A stretch of DNA of 64,000 nucleotides, taken from Planctomycetota bacterium. GTDB taxonomy: Bacteria > Planctomycetota > UBA8742 > UBA2392. Both the position numbers and the translations under genes were made by a program. Location: NCBI GenBank assembly GCA_020638635.1, contig JACKIE010000005.1, positions 1-64,000 of the forward strand. The letters are read 5' to 3'. Below the pieces are notes generated by a model. The model was not told the origin of the DNA and searched no databases. It saw only the letters and a program-made list of their open reading frames with translations. This document shows positions 16,038-24,816 of the stretch, piece by piece (the stretch's first letter is position 1; each line of letters starts with the position of its first letter).

Positions 16038-16769
16038 TCATACTGTGACGGCCGCCGCCTTTGGCGCCGGGGCGACTCCGAGCGCCGGGCGCAGCGCCTG
16101 GCGCAGACTCAGGACGTGCCCGGCAAAGGCCAGCGGCACCAGGAACGCCGGCAGCCAGATGTAGGGGAAGGTTGCCACCACCTCCGGGCCCGGCTGCACG
16201 AAGAACTTCTGCATCGGCCCGGGCATGGACAGCACGGCGTGGACCAGCACGTTCAGCAGCAGCCCCAGCCCCAGCAGGTTCCAGCCGATCACCAGCAGCT
16301 TGTTCGGCTTGCGCAGCACCAGCCACGCCGCGAACGGCGCGCTCAGGCCGGTGATGATGTCGAAATTCCGCCCTTCAAAACTCAGCAGCTCGGGGCCCGC
16401 GCCGTTGACGGCCAGCATGAACAGCACCAGCTCAACGGGCACGCGGAAAACCTGGAAGCCGACCAGCTTCGGCGCGCTGAGCACGCCGACCACGCGCCGG
16501 CCGACGGGACCGAGCGTCAGCAGCAGCGTGAGGACCAGGCTGACCGCCAGCACCGTCAGGTTCGGCGGAACGCGGTCCGGCGCCGGGGCCAGCACGCCCG
16601 AGGCGGCGATCGCGGCCGTCAGGCCCAGCCACGCCGCAACCGCCAGGGCGGCGACGGCGGCGGCGCGCGGGGCCTGTTCGCGGAAGGCGGCGCCGACCGC
16701 GCGCAGCACCAGCAACCCGCAGGCGAGGACCAGCAGGATGAAGAAGACGTCCACGAAGATCTGGGGCAT
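16038..16769 (-). CDS. Seven-helix membrane protein of unknown family
   Basis: 243 residues with about seven hydrophobic segments (near 5-24, 38-60, 70-92, 105-122, 137-150, 158-180 and 200-220), no obvious catalytic motifs and a short Ala/Pro-rich C-terminus. FQVFRVPVELVLF, GRNFDIITGLSAPFAAWLVLR and PGPMQKFFVQPGPEVVATFPYIWLPAFLVPLAFAGH, read in segments, resemble a widespread but uncharacterised integral membrane protein group. The palindrome AGTTGTACCTGCAACT lies 41 bases upstream and the MarR regulator gene is just beyond on the same strand, so control by that regulator is plausible. Function unknown. Confidence 0.8.
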   Translation of the reverse strand: MPQIFVDVFFILLVLACGLLVLRAVGAAFREQAPRAAAVAALAVAAWLGLTAAIAASGVLAPAPDRVPPNLTVLAVSLVLTLLLTLGPVGRRVVGVLSAPKLVGFQVFRVPVELVLFMLAVNGAGPELLSFEGRNFDIITGLSAPFAAWLVLRKPNKLLVIGWNLLGLGLLLNVLVHAVLSMPGPMQKFFVQPGPEVVATFPYIWLPAFLVPLAFAGHVLSLRQALRPALGVAPAPKAAAVTV

Positions 16770-16810
16770 GGCGAAGTCTCCACTCGACGGCGGTGACTTT
16801 AGGGGAAACT

Positions 16811-16826
16811 AGTTGTACCTGCAACT
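16811..16826. promoter_or_regulatory. Candidate MarR-type operator upstream of membrane protein gene
   Basis: AGTTGTACCTGCAACT is a near-palindrome (AGTTG/CAACT) 41 bases upstream of the membrane protein start. TTGnnnnnnCAA symmetry is typical of MarR/SlyA sites and a MarR gene is adjacent. Binding is inferred. Confidence 0.5.
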
Positions 16827-16849
16827 TAATTCCGGAGCCGCAAGAGAAC

Positions 16850-16878
16850 GGGGACAGTCACCTATGGTGACTGTCCCC
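16850..16878. repeat. Intergenic palindrome, GGGGACAGTCACC family
   Basis: Arms GGGGACAGTCACC/GGTGACTGTCCCC with centre TAT, between the MarR gene stop and the membrane protein promoter. It could terminate the marR transcript. Confidence 0.9.
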
Positions 16879-16891
16879 GTCTGTGGACGAA

Positions 16892-17332
16892 CTAGAAGCC
16901 GCGGATGCGTTTGCTGACCCGGAACAGCGTTTCCATGCCGCCCTTGCCCAGGGTTTCTTCGGCCTGCTGCTGCGCGACGCGCCAGTGGGGGATGGCATCA
17001 GTGAGCTTGCGGCGGCCGGGCTCGGTCAACTCCAGCGAGTGCGAGCGCGCATCGGCGCCGGGCTTCTTGATCAGCCAGCCTTTGCTTTCCATACGATCCA
17101 CGTTGCGGCTGAGGGTAGACTTGTCCAGCTTCAGTGCGTCGCACAGGGCGCCGGGCTGCACGCCGCCCGTGTGCTCGAGCGCGACCAGGATCGTCATTTG
17201 CGGCGAGGTCAGGCCCACGGCGCGCAGGGCGTCGTCGTAGATGCCGGTAATGACGCGCCCCAGCAGGCGCGTGCGGCTGGCAAGGCAGCTAAGCGCGATC
17301 TCATCCGCAATGGACTTCAGTTGTTTGGCCAT
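16892..17332 (-). CDS. MarR-family transcriptional regulator
   Basis: 146 residues with a winged helix-turn-helix: LTSPQMTILVALEHTGGVQPG, ALCDALKLDKSTLSRNVDRMESKGWL, and the wing DARSHSLELTEPGRR. MarR proteins bind palindromic operators as dimers and are released by ligands. The gene is divergent from the fatty-acid desaturase with an 8-bp-arm palindrome between them (17376-17395), the usual arrangement of an autoregulated MarR controlling its neighbour. It also lies upstream of a membrane protein gene with its own palindrome. The inducing ligand is unknown. Confidence 0.93.
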   Translation of the reverse strand: MAKQLKSIADEIALSCLASRTRLLGRVITGIYDDALRAVGLTSPQMTILVALEHTGGVQPGALCDALKLDKSTLSRNVDRMESKGWLIKKPGADARSHSLELTEPGRRKLTDAIPHWRVAQQQAEETLGKGGMETLFRVSKRIRGF

Positions 17333-17375
17333 ACAACGGATTTTACCGGCCCAACCGGACTCCCCGCAAGCAAGA

Positions 17376-17395
17376 AACTGACCACTGGGTCAGTT
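17376..17395. promoter_or_regulatory. Candidate operator between marR-type gene and desaturase
   Basis: AACTGACC-ACTG-GGTCAGTT is a perfect 8-bp inverted repeat in the 158-base divergent promoter region, 44 bases from the regulator start and 96 bases from the desaturase start. Its position fits autoregulation plus control of the desaturase. Confidence 0.6.
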
Positions 17396-17490
17396 ATTGT
17401 CTAGGCTATCGATCTTGGCAGGATAAACTGTTGCGACTTCAAGGACCGCACAGGCGGTCGTTTTAACAGTTAACAGCAAGGGCAATCGGC

Positions 17491-18564
17491 ATGGCACGCA
17501 CGTTTGATTTGTCGCCGGAAGAGAAGATCGACTGGCTCCGCACCCTTCCGTTCTGGCTCGTCCACCTGCTGCCGTTCGCGGCTATCTACACCGGCCACGG
17601 GCACTGGTCGGCCTGGATCGTGATGGTGGCGCTTTACTACGCGCGGGTGTTCTTCATTACCGGCGGCTACCACCGCTACTTCTCGCACCGCAGCTACCAG
17701 ATGGGCCGCGTCATGCAGTTCCTGATGGCGCTCGGCGGCACCACCTCGTTCCAGCGCGGCGTGCTGTGGTGGGCGGCCCACCACCGCCACCACCACAAGT
17801 ACTCGGACCAGCCCGAAGACGTGCACTCGCCCAAGCGCGGCTTCCTCTGGAGCCATATGCAGTGGTTCCTGTGCAAGGTCCACTTCGACACGCGCTGGGA
17901 GCTGATCCCCGACTTCAAGGACAACCCCGAGCTCAAGTGGCTCAACAAGCACGAATTCGTGCCCGGCACACTGCTGGCCACGGCCGTGTTCTTCATGGGT
18001 TACGGCATCTCGGGCAGCTGGATCGGCGCGGCCGGCTACTGCATCATCGGTTTCTGGCTGTCCACGATTCTGCTGTGGCACGGCACCTTCACGGTGAATT
18101 CGCTGGCGCACGTGTTCGGCTCGCGCCGCTTTGCCACCCGCGACACCAGCCGCAACAACCTCCTGATCGCTCTGCTGACGGGCGGCGAGGGCTGGCACAA
18201 CAACCACCACCACTACCAGGCTTCCTGCCGCCAGGGCTTCTACTGGTACGAAGTAGACATGACCTATTACATCCTGCTGGCCTTCAGCAAGCTGGGCCTG
18301 GTGCGCAACCTGCGCCAGCCGCCCGAGCGAGTGCTGAACAAGCACCTGATCAAGAAGGGCGCCGCGGACCTGGGCATGTTCCACGCCCAGTGGGAGCGCG
18401 CCACCAAGGCCCTTTCCACCATGCAGTTCAAGACCGCCGAGCAGAAGAAGGCCCTCGAGGACCTGTTGGCCAGCACGCGGGCCAAGATCGACGAGATCGC
18501 CCGCATGTCGCACGAAAAGGCCGAAGAGCTGCTGAGCAAGCAGGAGCCCGAGGCGGCCTCGTAG
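17491..18564 (+). CDS. Membrane acyl-CoA (stearoyl-CoA type) delta-9 fatty-acid desaturase
   Basis: 357 residues. The di-iron His boxes of the membrane desaturase family are HRYFSH (61-66), HHRHH (97-101) and HNNHHH (about 231-236), with four predicted membrane helices between and around them. The enzyme introduces a cis double bond into acyl chains using O2 and adjusts membrane fluidity, so an aerobic or oxygen-exposed life is implied. After about residue 290 there is a long charged helical C-terminal tail (QKKALEDLLASTRAKID), longer than in many bacterial homologues. A hairpin 32 bases after the stop likely ends the transcript. The divergent MarR-type gene may regulate it. Confidence 0.93.
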   Translation: MARTFDLSPEEKIDWLRTLPFWLVHLLPFAAIYTGHGHWSAWIVMVALYYARVFFITGGYHRYFSHRSYQMGRVMQFLMALGGTTSFQRGVLWWAAHHRHHHKYSDQPEDVHSPKRGFLWSHMQWFLCKVHFDTRWELIPDFKDNPELKWLNKHEFVPGTLLATAVFFMGYGISGSWIGAAGYCIIGFWLSTILLWHGTFTVNSLAHVFGSRRFATRDTSRNNLLIALLTGGEGWHNNHHHYQASCRQGFYWYEVDMTYYILLAFSKLGLVRNLRQPPERVLNKHLIKKGAADLGMFHAQWERATKALSTMQFKTAEQKKALEDLLASTRAKIDEIARMSHEKAEELLSKQEPEAAS

Positions 18565-18596
18565 CGGAAAACATCACAACTGACTGGTTAAAAAAA

Positions 18597-18623
18597 GCGG
18601 GCCGCCTGAGGAGTGCGGCCCGC
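18597..18623 (+). terminator. Hairpin after the desaturase
   Basis: GCGGGCCGC/GCGGCCCGC arms with a 9-base loop, preceded by seven A (the T tract would lie on the minus strand). There is no T run on the plus strand, so it may work as a rho-assisted barrier. The remaining gap to 18779 shows no gene. Confidence 0.55.
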
Positions 18624-18779
18624 CACTACAACCGGTGCTGAGGGAGGCACATTTCAACAGAAACCTGTCGAAACTTGGAGGAGGACAATTTCCCCAGCCC
18701 CGGCTTACAAAGAGTATAACGGACGAGCTCGTCAAGCAAGCTCCGCAATTTCCCGAAAACTCTAAAAAAAGCTAGCAAG

Positions 18780-19622
18780 ATGACACAAGTCCCCGGTATC
18801 AAACTGCTTACGACTATCGCCGAGCGGGTCTCAGAGATTCAATTGAAATACTTCGATCGTCTGGAAGACGCACAGATCCAGCACAAGCAGGACCGCCATC
18901 GCGACCTGCTGACCATCGCCGACAGCGAATCTGAGCGCGTCATCATCGAGACCATCCGTGAAGCGTTTCCCTCCCACGGCATCCTCGGGGAAGAAACCGG
19001 CGCCGACCTGCAGGGCAGCGACTGGGTCTGGATCATCGATCCCGTGGACGGCACCACCAACTTCGCCCGCAGTTTCCCGTTCTTTGCCGCCAGCGTCGGT
19101 TGCTGGCACAAGGGACGGCCGGTGCTGGGCCTGGTTGAGGCGCCCTACCTTCGTGAGCGTTTCATTGCCGAGGCGGGCTCAGGCGCGTTCCTGAACGGCA
19201 AGCGTCTGGCCGTCAGCGCCACGCCCGACATCGCGCATTCGGTGCTGGCCACCGGCTTCGCCTACGTGCGCAACGAGGTGGTCCGCAACAACGTGGACAA
19301 CTTCAGCCGCCTGATTCTCAAGTGCCACGACATCCGCCGCCCCGGCGCCGCCAGCCTTGACCTCGCCTATGTGGCGGCCGGGCGCTTCGACGGTTACTGG
19401 GAGCCCTACCTGAAGCCCTGGGACGTGGCGGCCGGCTGCCTGCTGGTGACCGAGGCCGGCGGCAGGCTGACGGATTTCCATGGCGGCGACGACTGGCTGT
19501 TCGGCGCCAACCTGGTGGCCAGCAACGGGCTGGTGCACGAGGAGCTGCGGGGGGAGCTGTCCGGCACGGAGCCCGAGTACCAGCCTTGGGGCCGCGAGAT
19601 CGAGCAGCAGATACGAGGCTGA
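18780..19622 (+). CDS. Inositol monophosphatase family phosphatase
   Basis: 280 residues. The metal-binding motifs of the IMPase/SuhB superfamily are GILGEETG (about 66-73), WIIDPVDGTTNF (about 83-94) and KPWDVAAGCLLVTEAGG (about 211-227). It hydrolyses a sugar or inositol monophosphate, or in some relatives histidinol phosphate; sequence alone does not separate these. The ATG directly follows GCTAGCAAG in an AT-rich leader, with weak ribosome site AAAAAAAGC. It is followed 62 bases later by an unrelated unknown gene on the same strand. Confidence 0.88.
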   Translation: MTQVPGIKLLTTIAERVSEIQLKYFDRLEDAQIQHKQDRHRDLLTIADSESERVIIETIREAFPSHGILGEETGADLQGSDWVWIIDPVDGTTNFARSFPFFAASVGCWHKGRPVLGLVEAPYLRERFIAEAGSGAFLNGKRLAVSATPDIAHSVLATGFAYVRNEVVRNNVDNFSRLILKCHDIRRPGAASLDLAYVAAGRFDGYWEPYLKPWDVAAGCLLVTEAGGRLTDFHGGDDWLFGANLVASNGLVHEELRGELSGTEPEYQPWGREIEQQIRG

Positions 19623-19684
19623 AACCGGTTTCCGCCCCGGCCGCTCATTGAACATTGGGCGCGATTGATTGATTATTGCCTGCC

Positions 19685-21646
19685 ATGGACACACTGGTCA
19701 TCGTTCGAAAGATCCGCGAGGCGGAGGCGCTGGCTGATGCCGGCCAGCACGGCGACGCGCGCCGACTGCTCGAGCCCCTGCTGGACGACGACGGCCTTAC
19801 CGACACGCACCGCAAGCTGGTCAGCAAGAAGCTGGAGCTGTTCGAGAAGCAGCAGCAGCGCATGACCCGCATGATCTCGCGGCGCGGAACCTCCGCCGGT
19901 GTGCGCAGCGAATCCGACCAGTCGTCCGAGCGAACCTCGATCCGCGCGGCAGTGGCGGACAAGTCCGAGCGCCCCACGGACCGCAGCATCGACAGGGAGG
20001 ATCGATCCGAGCGCCCGACCGACCTGAGCATCGAGAAGGAAAACCGCGGCGCCGCCACCGAGGTGGTGCCCAAGGCGCGCAACGTGGATACCGAGGTACC
20101 CGAGAAGGGCCACAAGCTGAAGGTCGAGCCGCGCAAGAACAGCGGCCAGAGCAGCGGCATGTGGCGCGCGATCGAGGAGCGCCGCGAGGTGCTTCGCCCG
20201 CCCGATCCCAGCGATTCGCAGGAACTCGCGCCCGTCGTGGACAGCGATCGTTTCGAATCCGTCAGCGACAACGACGACCACGATCCGCGCAAGACCGATA
20301 TCTTCCTGTCGCCACCCGCGGTTTCGGACGTGATGGTGCAGGTCGCCCCGGATGAAGACAGCGCGCCTGTCATCCGCAGGATTGATCTGGACAAACCGGC
20401 GCCAGGCAAGCCCCAGGACACGCCGGCGCCTTGGAACGACACGCCCGTGCCTCAAGCCGCGGCGGCCGGCGCGACGCCCGCCGGTACGAAGGCGCCCGCC
20501 AAGCCCCCGGTGCAGGTGCGCGACAGTTTCGTGATTCCAGAGGCGGACACGGTGATGGTGCCGGCCCTGCCTGAGAAAGAAGACGACTCCACCTACATCA
20601 TGGCGGACGACTACTTCGCCGCCCACTCCAGTCCGCGCAATCGGCGCGAACGCAGCAACCCCGAGTTGAAAGCCCTGGCGGATCGCCTGCCCGACGACGA
20701 CCTGCGGCGCGAGCTGGCGCTTGAGGTGGTCAAGCTGCGCGAGCAGGTCGAAGCCCTGAGCCGCGAAAGCAAGCGCGAGACACGAGCTGGCTCACGCAAG
20801 ATCGAGCGCGAGGACCGCCCGGCCTCGGGCTCGTTCCACATCCCCGCCAGCCAGGTCAACACCATCGTGCGCCGCGCCGCCGGCACGGACCAGATCGAAG
20901 TCCATATGCCGGGCCGCGACGAAGAAGCCTCTGAGCTGCAGGTGCTGCGGCGCGACAGCGTACGCGGAGAGAAGGCGCCGGCCAAGCCGACCGACCGCAT
21001 CGCGCTGGCACAGGACTACATTGATGCCGCGCAGATCGCGAAACCGGGCCTGCTCAAGCCGCTTGCCACCTGGCTGGGCGTGCTGGTCGTGCTGGGCGTG
21101 ATCGGGTGGGCGGTTCACCTCGGCTGGCGGTCGATCAGCGGCGCTGGACCGCGGAACATCGAAATCAGCGCCAACGCGGTGGGTGACTACCGGCTCGGCA
21201 GCAGCAAAGCCGTGTATCCCGACATCGCCAAGAAGCAGAACCTGATGACCTCCGCGGTGCTGAACGAAAGAGGATGGCTGGTGCAATACGAGGACGGCAC
21301 CGACCTGCTCACCGCCGTTTCGATACCCGGGCCGGCGTTGACCGAAACCGCAAGCAGCGGATTCAGCGCACTGCAGATCAGCTTCAACAGCGATCTGTTG
21401 GTCATGGACGGCGATGCCTCCGTGGAAGCAGTCCGCGAGCGCTTCGGCGGCCCTACCCCGCCCTTCAGCCAGGCCGTATGGGACAGCGCGGAGACCTACA
21501 TACTCAGCTTCCTCTCGCGCCAGGGCGACCGGGTGCTTGAGTTCTGCTACGCCACCGGAAACCCGGCCACTCCGCTGTGGATTCGGCTGGTGGACGGCAC
21601 CAAAGCCCCCAAGCAGCCGACCCGCGACGATTTCGTGATCGAGTAG
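19685..21646 (+). CDS. Large single-pass membrane protein of unknown function
   Basis: 653 residues. A short helical N-terminus (about 1-60, possibly a TPR-like hairpin: ALADAGQHGDARRLLEPLL) leads into a long charged, disordered region (60-440) with a tandem motif SERPTDRSIDREDR / SERPTDLSIEKENR and Pro/Ala-rich stretches. One transmembrane helix (about 460-480, WLGVLVVLGVIGWAV) is followed by a roughly 170-residue globular C-terminal domain, probably extracytoplasmic. No family is recognised. The ATG was chosen although the upstream ribosome site is weak; a TTG three codons earlier is possible. The architecture (cytoplasmic disordered tail, TM, small sensor-like domain) suggests a scaffold or signalling role, which is speculation. 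Confidence 0.7.
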   Translation: MDTLVIVRKIREAEALADAGQHGDARRLLEPLLDDDGLTDTHRKLVSKKLELFEKQQQRMTRMISRRGTSAGVRSESDQSSERTSIRAAVADKSERPTDRSIDREDRSERPTDLSIEKENRGAATEVVPKARNVDTEVPEKGHKLKVEPRKNSGQSSGMWRAIEERREVLRPPDPSDSQELAPVVDSDRFESVSDNDDHDPRKTDIFLSPPAVSDVMVQVAPDEDSAPVIRRIDLDKPAPGKPQDTPAPWNDTPVPQAAAAGATPAGTKAPAKPPVQVRDSFVIPEADTVMVPALPEKEDDSTYIMADDYFAAHSSPRNRRERSNPELKALADRLPDDDLRRELALEVVKLREQVEALSRESKRETRAGSRKIEREDRPASGSFHIPASQVNTIVRRAAGTDQIEVHMPGRDEEASELQVLRRDSVRGEKAPAKPTDRIALAQDYIDAAQIAKPGLLKPLATWLGVLVVLGVIGWAVHLGWRSISGAGPRNIEISANAVGDYRLGSSKAVYPDIAKKQNLMTSAVLNERGWLVQYEDGTDLLTAVSIPGPALTETASSGFSALQISFNSDLLVMDGDASVEAVRERFGGPTPPFSQAVWDSAETYILSFLSRQGDRVLEFCYATGNPATPLWIRLVDGTKAPKQPTRDDFVIE

Positions 21647-21702
21647 GCGGGGGTGGCGCTCGCATGCCACGGGCTGCTATCTTCCTGCGCCGAAAGGACT
21701 GA

Positions 21703-22635
21703 ATGAAGATTCGCTTCTGGGGAGTGCGAGGCAGCCTTCCTACGCCGGGGCCGGATACGGCCCGCTACGGCGGCAATACCACATGCATCCAGGTGATTCG
21801 CGATTCCGGCCCTCTGATCATTATCGACGCCGGCACCGGCATCCGCGTGCTGGGCGACCAGTTGATGAAAACGGCCAGGCCGCCCTTCGACATCAAGCTG
21901 CTGGTGACCCATACGCACTGGGACCACATCCACGGCTTCCCGTTCTTCACGCCGATCTACACCCCCGGTAGCAAGGTCGAGGTGATGGGCATCGGGCCTT
22001 TGCGTGAAGGCAAGAGCTTCGAACAGGTGATGCGCGACCAGATGACCTACAGCTACTTCCCCGTTGAAAACACAATGCTCGACAACGTCGTGAGCTACCA
22101 GGACTTCAACCGCAAGTTCTCGGACGGCGTCGAGAAGAGTTTCGAGCTGTGCGAGGGCGTGAAGGTGACCCTCAAGCTGACCAACCACCCGGTGTACTGC
22201 ATCGCCTACCGCATCGAGGCCGACGGCAAGAGCTTCATCTTCACCGGCGACCACGAACCCTGGGCCAAGACCACCACCGAGGACCGCCCCGGCGACACGC
22301 GCGAGCTGTTCCGCATCATGAACCACCGCATGGTCGAGTTCTGCCGCGGCGCCGACCTGATCGCCATAGACACCACCTACACCCAGGCAGAGTACGAGAG
22401 CGCGGACAAGCCGCATTTGTCCAAGCGCGGTTGGGGCCACAGTTACTTCGAGTTCAACATCGGGCTGGCCAAGCAGGCCGGCGTGAAGCGCATGGCGTTC
22501 ACCCATCACGATCCCACGCGAACCGACGACGCGCTGGACCGTTTAATGAGCGAAAGCTACTTGCCGCAGGGGAAGAAGGAGGCTCCGGATACGGAGTTTT
22601 TCGCCGCCCGCGAAGGCATGGAGATTGACCTGTAG
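21703..22635 (+). CDS. MBL-fold metallo-hydrolase
   Basis: 310 residues. The metallo-beta-lactamase signature is THTHWDHIHGFPFF (HxHxDH, here HTHWDH, about 67-72). Further ligands lie in FTGDHEPW, AIDTTYT and AFTHHDP. The N-terminus MKIRFWGVRGSLPTPGPDT with GGNTTC is characteristic of a COG1235/class II phosphodiesterase-like subgroup, which hydrolyses phosphodiesters such as cyclic nucleotides or cleaves phosphonate intermediates. The exact substrate is not deducible. The start follows AAAGGACTGA, a good ribosome site. Hairpins follow the stop at once. Confidence 0.85.
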   Translation: MKIRFWGVRGSLPTPGPDTARYGGNTTCIQVIRDSGPLIIIDAGTGIRVLGDQLMKTARPPFDIKLLVTHTHWDHIHGFPFFTPIYTPGSKVEVMGIGPLREGKSFEQVMRDQMTYSYFPVENTMLDNVVSYQDFNRKFSDGVEKSFELCEGVKVTLKLTNHPVYCIAYRIEADGKSFIFTGDHEPWAKTTTEDRPGDTRELFRIMNHRMVEFCRGADLIAIDTTYTQAEYESADKPHLSKRGWGHSYFEFNIGLAKQAGVKRMAFTHHDPTRTDDALDRLMSESYLPQGKKEAPDTEFFAAREGMEIDL

Positions 22636-22686
22636 GGGCGATGCTCGCATCGCCCGCCCGGGTGGTACAGGCGATCCTGCCTGTAC
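22636..22686. repeat. Two adjacent small hairpins
   Basis: GGGCGATGC-TC-GCATCGCCC (22636-22655) and GTACAGGC-GATCCT-GCCTGTAC (22665-22686) directly follow the MBL hydrolase stop. They are of REP type but unlike the GGGAC families. Confidence 0.8.
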
Positions 22687-22701
22687 GAACATCAAAGCGT
22701 G

Positions 22702-23598
22702 ATGGCGAAGAAGAAACTCGACCTCGGCTCTCTCGAAATTCCCGACGAAAAGAAACGCCGGGGCTCGTTCATCGTGCGCCTCGCCCTGCGCCGCATCGCC
22801 CTGCGCCAACATCGCGATGCACTCAAGGCCGCCGCCCGCATGGTGCTGCTGCTGCCGGGCCTGCAGGCGGCGCTGCTGGTGGGCGTGTTGCACGCCGAGT
22901 TGTGGATGCTGCTGCTCGGGCTTGAGGGCACGCTGATCGCCTGGCTCGCGGCCGGGCAGCTTTCACGCCCGACGCCGGAAAGCAGGCTGATCGGCTTCGG
23001 CATCGCGCTGCTGAACGTGGTGTTGCTCAGCGCGGTGGGGCTGTTCCTGGGCAGCCACCTGTATTGGGTGACAGGCTTGCTCGGCATCCTGCCGGTGGTC
23101 TACCTGGTGTTCTCCCGCACCGGTGCTCGAACACTGAAGCTTGCATGGGTGGCGTACGTGCTGCCGCTGTTGCTGGCGGCGCTGGCCTGCGGCGCCGGGC
23201 GCGCGGCCATGGAGCTGTCCGAAAACGAGACGGACCCGGCCCTGCGCGGCAGCGAGCTGCAGCTTGCCTGGTACGCCCTGGCGGTGCGTGGCGGCAACGG
23301 CACCGAGCGCGCCCTGCTGCGCCTGCGCCAGGCACAGGCGGCCTTTGAAGCAGGCGACTACGAGGCTGCCTGGCAGCTCGCCGACGACGGGCTTTACGAC
23401 GGCCGGCGGCAACTGCGGGCGATACCCGCCTCGCTGATCGGCGCCGACCTGGTCGAAAGCCTGCTGCGCGTGAAGGCGCAGGCCTTCTACAACGCGCGCT
23501 GGGACAAGGACGGCAATATCTACCAGCCCATCACGCCCGAGCCCCTGGGCGAAGATTCCGCCAAGGACCCTACCGTCAGCCTGCGCTGGGGCTGGTAG
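22702..23598 (+). CDS. Multi-pass membrane protein of unknown function
   Basis: 298 residues. A basic cytoplasmic N-terminus (KKKLDLGSLEIPDEKKRRG) is followed by about four to five hydrophobic helices (about 42-180, LLLPGLQAALLVGVL to YVLPLLLAALACGAG) and a soluble helical C-terminus (about 185-298) with repeated ALLRLRQAQAAFEAGDYEAAW, which resembles a TPR-like helix pair. No enzymatic motif was found. It overlaps the convergent glycosyltransferase gene by 23 bases at the 3-prime end. Function unknown. Confidence 0.7.
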   Translation: MAKKKLDLGSLEIPDEKKRRGSFIVRLALRRIALRQHRDALKAAARMVLLLPGLQAALLVGVLHAELWMLLLGLEGTLIAWLAAGQLSRPTPESRLIGFGIALLNVVLLSAVGLFLGSHLYWVTGLLGILPVVYLVFSRTGARTLKLAWVAYVLPLLLAALACGAGRAAMELSENETDPALRGSELQLAWYALAVRGGNGTERALLRLRQAQAAFEAGDYEAAWQLADDGLYDGRRQLRAIPASLIGADLVESLLRVKAQAFYNARWDKDGNIYQPITPEPLGEDSAKDPTVSLRWGW

Positions 23599-24733
23599 CC
23601 TGCCCGAACAGCGCAAGCAGCCGCGCGGCCCGTTGCCCATATCCATGCCTGGCGCCTTCCGCCGCCGCATTCGCGGACAGCCGACTCGCCAGCGCGCCGT
23701 TTGAAGCCACTTCCGTCAGCGCCGCGGTCAGCGCCCGCGCGTCGCCGGCCTGGTACAGCCGCGCGGTCTGGCCGTCGCGCAGCACCTCGCGCGCGCTGGG
23801 CACGTCGGCCGCCACGATCGGCAGGCCCATCGCCATGTACTCGAACAGCTTGAGCGGCGAGGTGAAGCGCGCGCTGATACTATGCTCCGGCGGCAGCGGG
23901 TGCACCGCGCAGGCGCAGGTCTTGACGTGTAAAGGGATGTCCGCCTGCGCCACCCGCCCGGTCAGCTCCACGCGCTGGCCCAGGCCGCGCCGCTCGATCT
24001 CCGCCCGCAGGCGCTGCTCGTCCTCGGGCTTGCCGCCGCCCACGATCTTCAGGCGCAGCCCGGGCGCCAGCTCAAGCGCCTCCAGCAGCAGCGCCAGCCC
24101 CTTCCAGAACTGCAGTGTGCCGACCCACGCCACGGTGCGGCCGTCGCCGCCCTGCCACACCGGCTTGAACAGGTTCGTGTCCACCGCGCTGGGAATCACC
24201 TCGCCCGGCCCCGTGTAACCGAAGCGCGTGCGGATCTCGTCCAGCAAGCCCTGCGTGATCGCCGCCACGCCGGACGCGTGACCGTAGATGTCGCGTTCGA
24301 GCTCATGCAGGCGCGCGGCCTTGCGCTCCGACACTCCGCGGTCGCGCGCCCACAGCTCGCCGACCAGGTGCGCCTCGTAGACCAGCGGAGCCTTCATGCG
24401 CCGATGCGCCGCGTGGGCGGCCAGCTTGTCGCTGCGCAGCCACAGTGCGTCCGGCCTGGCCTGCGCCACGCCCTTGCGGAAGGCGCGGAAAAACACGCTG
24501 TTCAGCGTCAGCCCCATGCGCTTGTGGATGCTGGGCAGCGTGGCGATGGTCAGCCCCGCCGGCAACTGCAGCGCCAGGTGCCGGGCCGCGTATTCCCGCA
24601 CGCGCCCGGGGCTGTCGGGCGTGAACCAGGTGACCGGCGTGAGCTCGGCCACCGCTGCCAGGCTGCGCACGATGGCCACCCAGCGCGCGCGGCCGGCGTC
24701 AATCGGTTCATGGTGTGCGAACACTACACGCAT
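23576..24733 (-). CDS. Family 4 glycosyltransferase (GT-B fold)
   Basis: 385 residues. The N-terminal GT-B half starts MRVVFAHHEP. The C-terminal nucleotide-sugar domain has PSAVDTNLFKP, VAWVGTLQFWKGLALLLEAL, LKIVGGGKPEDEQ, and a SPLKLFEYMAMGLPIVA EX7E-type region. It is predicted to transfer a sugar from an NDP donor to a surface polysaccharide or lipid acceptor at the cytoplasmic face. It stands alone, with no polysaccharide cluster around it. Its start lies 84 bases from the divergent sigma-factor gene. Confidence 0.88.
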   Translation of the reverse strand: MRVVFAHHEPIDAGRARWVAIVRSLAAVAELTPVTWFTPDSPGRVREYAARHLALQLPAGLTIATLPSIHKRMGLTLNSVFFRAFRKGVAQARPDALWLRSDKLAAHAAHRRMKAPLVYEAHLVGELWARDRGVSERKAARLHELERDIYGHASGVAAITQGLLDEIRTRFGYTGPGEVIPSAVDTNLFKPVWQGGDGRTVAWVGTLQFWKGLALLLEALELAPGLRLKIVGGGKPEDEQRLRAEIERRGLGQRVELTGRVAQADIPLHVKTCACAVHPLPPEHSISARFTSPLKLFEYMAMGLPIVAADVPSAREVLRDGQTARLYQAGDARALTAALTEVASNGALASRLSANAAAEGARHGYGQRAARLLALFGQATSPSAG

Positions 24734-24816
24734 GCGCCCATTGGAGCCGCCGCGTATGCTGGGCGCAAGTTTCCGGAATTCCGGCGAACCTTTTTGCGCC
24801 TCGCGGTCTCCTGTAC

